A stretch of 64,000 bases of DNA, from assembly GCA_963808725.1 (NCBI GenBank), contig CAWEGO010000002.1, forward strand, positions 1,178,001-1,242,000, given 5' to 3'. Source of the stretch: JAHFUA01 sp963808725 (GTDB taxonomy: Bacteria > Acidobacteriota > Terriglobia > Terriglobales > Acidobacteriaceae). Position 1 is the stretch's first letter. Every line of letters begins with the position of its first letter. The notes beneath the pieces were generated by a model that saw only the letters and a program-made list of their open reading frames with translations, was not told the DNA's origin and did no database searches. Position numbers and translations under genes: made by a program. Below, one piece after another: positions 61,034 through 64,000 of the stretch.

Positions 61034-61195
61034 TACCGAGTACCGAGAATCCCCCTAGCGGTCCGCATTTTCTCCCGATCCTCGATAAAATTTTAGTGAG
61101 CTGTGTCCTTGCTTCTCAGTGCGGTTTTCTGGCAGGGTAGCAGGTTCCTTTCATCCGACCGACCCGGTACTCGGTACTGGGTACTCGATACTCCT
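61032..61195. repeat. GTACCGAGTACC word repeats in the purH leader
   Basis: AGTACCGAGTACCGAGAA at 61032-61049 and GGTACTCGGTACTGGGTACTC at 61165-61185 flank about 115 bp of spacer, and they are complementary in wording. Same family as 34711-34790. They lie between the MXAN_5187-like gene and purH and could fold across the leader. Confidence 0.55.
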
Positions 61196-61208
61196 AAGAG
61201 AGGTTACT

Positions 61209-62764
61209 GTGAAGATTCAGCGAGCCATCCTCAGCGTAACGGACAAGACCGGCGTGGCGGAGTTCGCCCGCCAACTGGCGCAACTCAACGTCGAGATGTA
61301 TTCGACCGGCGGCACGGCCAAGCTGCTGCGCGATTCTGGCGTGGCGGTGCGCGACATTTCCGAACTCACCGGCTTCCCGGAGATGCTGGACGGGCGGGTG
61401 AAAACGCTGCACCCCAAGGTGCACGGCGGCATCCTGCACGTGCGCGAGAACCCGGCCCACCGCGCCGCGGTGGCCGAGCACGGCATCCAGCCCATCGACA
61501 TGGTGGTGGTGAACCTCTACGCCTTCGAGAAGACCGCAGCCAAGCCGGGGGTGGGGTTCGACGAGCTGATCGAGAACATCGATATTGGTGGGCCGTCCAT
61601 GATCCGCTCCGCCGCCAAGAATTTCCGCGATGTCGCCGTGGTGACCTCGCCCGCGGACTACGCCTCGATCATCGAGGAGATGAAAAAGTCCGGCGGCGAG
61701 CTGGCGGTCGAGACCCGCTGGCGGCTGGCGCAGAAAGCTTTTGCCACTACTTCAGCCTACGATTCGGCGATCGCCTCGACGCTCGAGCGGGTCGGCAAGA
61801 ATGGACGCGGCTTCGAGCTGCATGCCGAGGCTGGCTTTCCGCAAACGCTCCGCTTGCGCTTCGAAAAAACCATGGACTTGCGCTACGGTGAAAATCCGCA
61901 CCAGAAAGCGGCCCTGTATGCCGACGGCAGCGGCCTGGGCGTGGCCAACGGACGCCAGCTCCAGGGCAAGGAGCTTTCCTACAACAACATTGTGGACCTG
62001 CAAGCCGCCTGGGACCTGGCGCAGGAGTTCACCGAGCCGGTGTGCGCCATCATCAAGCACACCAATCCCTGTGGGACGGCGACCGGCAACGACCTGCTGG
62101 AAGCCTACAAGCGGGCTTTTGAGGCGACCCGGTGTCGGCGTTCGGGGGCGTCATCGGCGTCAACCGCGCGATCGATGGCGCCGCGGCCGAGGAGATGGCC
62201 AAGCTCTTCGTCGAGGCCATCGCCGCGCCCGGCTTCGACGCGGCCGCGCGCGAGCGCTTTGCCGCTAAGAAGAATCTCCGGTTGGTAGAAGTGGTGGCCG
62301 CGCCCAAGAAGTGGGTGTACAAGAGCGTCTCCGGCGGCTTGCTGGTGCAGGATGACGACGCCCACCAGCTTAAGGAATCCGACCTGAAAGTGGTCAGCAA
62401 GCGCGCTCCTACCGCGGAAGAAATGCGCGCGCTGCTGTTCGCGTGGAAGATCTGCAAGCACGTCAAGTCGAATGCCATCCTCTATGCGCGTGACGGGCAG
62501 TCGGTCGGCGTGGGCGCCGGGCAGATGAGCCGCGTGTTCTCGGCCAAGATCGGCGCCATGCACGCTCAGCTGCCGGTCACAGGAACGGTGGCGGCTTCAG
62601 ATGCCTTCTTCCCATTCCCCGACGGCGTTGAGGAGATCGCCAAGGCCGGCGCCACCGCCATCATTCAGCCGGGAGGATCGGTCCGTGACCAGGAGGCGAT
62701 CGACGCCGCCGACCGCCTGGGTCTGGCCATGGTGTTCACCGGAGTGCGGCACTTCCGGCATTGA
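61209..62764 (+). CDS. purH: Bifunctional AICAR transformylase/IMP cyclohydrolase (single-base frameshift)
   Basis: The last two steps of de novo IMP synthesis. The GTG at 61209 has GAGAGG upstream. N-terminal cyclohydrolase (ILSVTDKTGVAEFARQL, STGGTAKLL, GRVKTLHPKVHGGIL, NIDIGGPSMIRSAAKN), then AICARFT (DLRYGENPHQKAALY, KELSYNNIVDL, the CIIKHTNPCG-like AIIKHTNPCG, and in the second frame SAFGGVIGVNRAID, KSNAILYARDGQSVGVGAGQMSR and DAFFPFPDGVE). One base is missing at about 62125/62126, between GC and GAC (FEA, then DPVSAFGG). All catalytic motifs are present; probably a sequencing error. Confidence 0.94.
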
Positions 62765-62895
62765 AAGGGAAATCCCCACCCTTGGCAAAAGCGGCCCCTC
62801 GACTTCGCTCGGGGCAGGCTCCGGGTGGGGCACCCGCCAACCCATGGGTTTTCAATCACCCGATGACCCGATTTAAGAGCCGGGCCAGTGCTGAG

Positions 62896-62936
62896 TTGAC
62901 AGCCCTCGCGCATGGTATGTATCATTGATATGTACC
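62896..62936 (+). promoter_or_regulatory. Promoter and operator of the VapBC operon
   Basis: A perfect TTGACA (62896-62901), 18-nt spacer and TATCAT (62920-62925) lie just upstream of vapB. The -10 overlaps an imperfect inverted repeat GGTATGTATCA / TGATATGTACC (62914-62924 and 62926-62936; 9 of 11 positions), a natural VapB operator. The ribosome site CAGGAGA follows. Confidence 0.65.
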
Positions 62937-62949
62937 ACAGGAGACCACG

Positions 62950-63183
62950 ATGAAAGCCAAGCAGGCCAAGGTGTTCTGGACAGGGCGGAGCCAGGCGATT
63001 CGCCTGCCGAAGGAATACCGCTTCCAGACCGACACCGTGCTCGTACGTCGCAAAGGACAGGCGGTCATCGTGGAGCCGCTGGACACATGGCCCGAGGGAT
63101 ACATCGACTCTTTTGCCGGCGTGCCGGCCGACTTCGCCCGGCCGCCGCAGGGTAAGGCCGAAAAAAGGACCTCGCTCGGGTGA
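62950..63183 (+). CDS. vapB: VapB-type (AbrB/SpoVT fold) antitoxin
   Basis: 77 residues: swapped-hairpin AbrB domain (QAKVFWTGRSQAIRLPKEYRF, TDTVLVRRKGQAVIVEPLD in pieces), a flexible C terminus (GYIDSFAGVPADFARPP) of the kind that blocks the PIN active site. Stop overlaps the vapC start (GTGA). Confidence 0.93.
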   Translation: MKAKQAKVFWTGRSQAIRLPKEYRFQTDTVLVRRKGQAVIVEPLDTWPEGYIDSFAGVPADFARPPQGKAEKRTSLG

Positions 63184-63578
63184 GGTTCCTCCTCGATACC
63201 GATACCTGCGTCTATCTCCTGAAACAAAACCCGGCCGCATTACAACAGCTGCTGGCGCAGAGCCGGGAAGACGTTGCGGTAAGCGTCATCACAGAGGCGG
63301 AGCTTCGAACCGGCGCCGCCAAGAGCGCTTCGGCGGCGAAGACGTTGCGGCTGGTGGAAAACTTCCTTCGTCCCCTTTCGATCATAGACTTCACATCCGA
63401 CGATGCGGCCTCGTATGCGCAAGTGCGCGCCCGGCTCGAACGCGCGGGCACGCCTATTGGCCCGCTCGACACGCTGATTGCAGCGCAGGCGGTGGCTCGC
63501 AAACTGGTTCTGGTTTCCAACAACCAGCGTGAGTTTAACCGGGTTGCCGGTCTCCGTCTGGAGAACTGGCTGACTTGA
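63180..63578 (+). CDS. vapC: VapC-type PIN-domain ribonuclease toxin
   Basis: 132 residues with the PIN acidic residues: D in RFLLDTDTCVYLL, E in SVITEAELRTGAAKS, D in GPLDTLIAAQAVA, and the final N-x-E-F (NNQREFNRVAGLRLENW). VapC toxins are Mg-dependent RNases, often cutting tRNA or the sarcin-ricin loop. GTG start overlapping vapB. Confidence 0.94.
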   Translation: MRFLLDTDTCVYLLKQNPAALQQLLAQSREDVAVSVITEAELRTGAAKSASAAKTLRLVENFLRPLSIIDFTSDDAASYAQVRARLERAGTPIGPLDTLIAAQAVARKLVLVSNNQREFNRVAGLRLENWLT

Positions 63579-63729
63579 AGTCGCTGCGGCCGTTGTGCTC
63601 CCATCCGCTATAGTTTGAAACGACTTGCATCGCACTCTGTCCCCTTCGGCACCAAGGTGACGTGGTTGGTAGCGCACGGCCTCCGGCCGTTTCTCCGGGG
63701 ATTCTCTTCACAGCCGAGTCTACGCGCTG

Positions 63730-64000
63730 CTAATTTCCGCTGCCACTCTTCCGCGCTTCGTCGTCCTGGTACTCAATCTTGCGGCCGCTGCGCGCTTCCA
63801 TGGCAGCGAGCGTTACGCGAACAATGTCCTTACCGAGCTCCAGCACCGCCGCCTGCTGCTGGCCGTTTTCGTCTTTGTAACCGATCGTCAGGTAATGCTT
63901 GCGCTTCTTCGTGATAACCCATCGGCTGACAACCCCGCCACGCCTGCCGACCTTCTGCCCGTACTCGAGGCTCTCGATGCGATCGTAAGGAATCTGGAGT
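63730..64000 (-). CDS. C-terminal part of a protein of unknown function (cut by window edge)
   Basis: The minus strand is open from the right edge to a TAG at 63730-63732. The 90 visible residues begin LQIPYDRIESLEYGQKVGRR and continue VVSRWVITKKRKHYLTIGYKDENG, AAVLELGKDIVRVTLAAMEARSG, then an acidic/basic tail ending SGSGN. The beta-strand pattern (IPYDRIESLEYGQ, LTIGYKDENG) resembles PH-like domains of secreted acidobacterial proteins; I do not recognise a named family. Confidence 0.6.
   Translation of the reverse strand, partial: LQIPYDRIESLEYGQKVGRRGGVVSRWVITKKRKHYLTIGYKDENGQQQAAVLELGKDIVRVTLAAMEARSGRKIEYQDDEARKSGSGN

Overview
The window is a GC-rich (roughly 60-65 %) bacterial chromosome segment, most likely from an acidobacterium. 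This is inferred from gene content, not from a marker gene: a Ser/Thr kinase fused to a TolB-like propeller, a DUF4097-type secreted protein, an ECF sigma factor with a zinc-finger/HEAT anti-sigma factor, a two-ABC peptide exporter of NHLM type, the TreT/DUF5752 pair, a small basic RGRPPGK protein, and intergenic spacers filled with word-like dyad repeats. No rRNA is present, there is one tRNA (Gln, UUG), and I see no CRISPR array and no phage.

Layout. 0-6.6 kb: a sigma54 activator cut by the window edge, two secreted proteins, a RelE/ParE-RHH toxin-antitoxin pair, and the large kinase. 6.6-12.6 kb (minus): HlyD adaptor, C39-peptidase ABC exporter and second ABC exporter, apparently in one transcription unit with the kinase and with no recognisable precursor peptide. 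13.4-18.1 kb: pyruvate:ferredoxin oxidoreductase (nifJ), shattered by about 30 single-base indels, followed by its usual DHOD-like partner. 18.3-22.6 kb: a phospholipase D-like protein, ruvB, a zinc ribbon, ispE and tRNA-Gln. 22.8-26.8 kb: prs, rplY, pth, rpsF, rpsR, rplI. 27.1-31.2 kb: an envelope-stress-like operon (sigma factor, anti-sigma, DUF4097 protein, double-PDZ protein). 31.2-36.4 kb: fabF with two acyl carrier protein genes, dtd, folP, dacB.

36.4-40.2 kb is a plastic region. It holds an SDR gene flanked by 28-bp direct repeats, one of which is a tail remnant of a neighbouring secreted-protein gene, and an IS110/IS1111-type element with 14-bp inverted ends and a structured 3' non-coding part that may encode a guide (bridge/seek) RNA. 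40.3-48.9 kb: DUF3891, DUF488, cytochrome c, lipA, an MCE protein, a spermidine-synthase-like membrane protein, acpS and an ATP-dependent DNA ligase. 49-57.2 kb: a possible PD-(D/E)XK protein, a FixH/YtkA-like lipoprotein, a CDF cation transporter, a double-length ThyX, a secreted protein, a TreT-like glycosyltransferase with DUF5752, and a cation/proton antiporter. 57.2-64 kb: TacAT-type and VapBC toxin-antitoxin loci with recognisable promoters and operators, fabG, GNAT, STAS and XRE genes, purH, and a partial gene at the right edge.

A theme runs through the window: besides nifJ, six otherwise well-conserved genes (HlyD, prs, dacB, DNA ligase, an MXAN_5187-like gene and purH) each carry exactly one single-base frameshift. 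Several should be essential, so residual sequencing or assembly indels are the simplest reading. The nifJ patch, with denser errors and a more extreme third-position GC content, looks like a separate chimeric or low-quality stretch.
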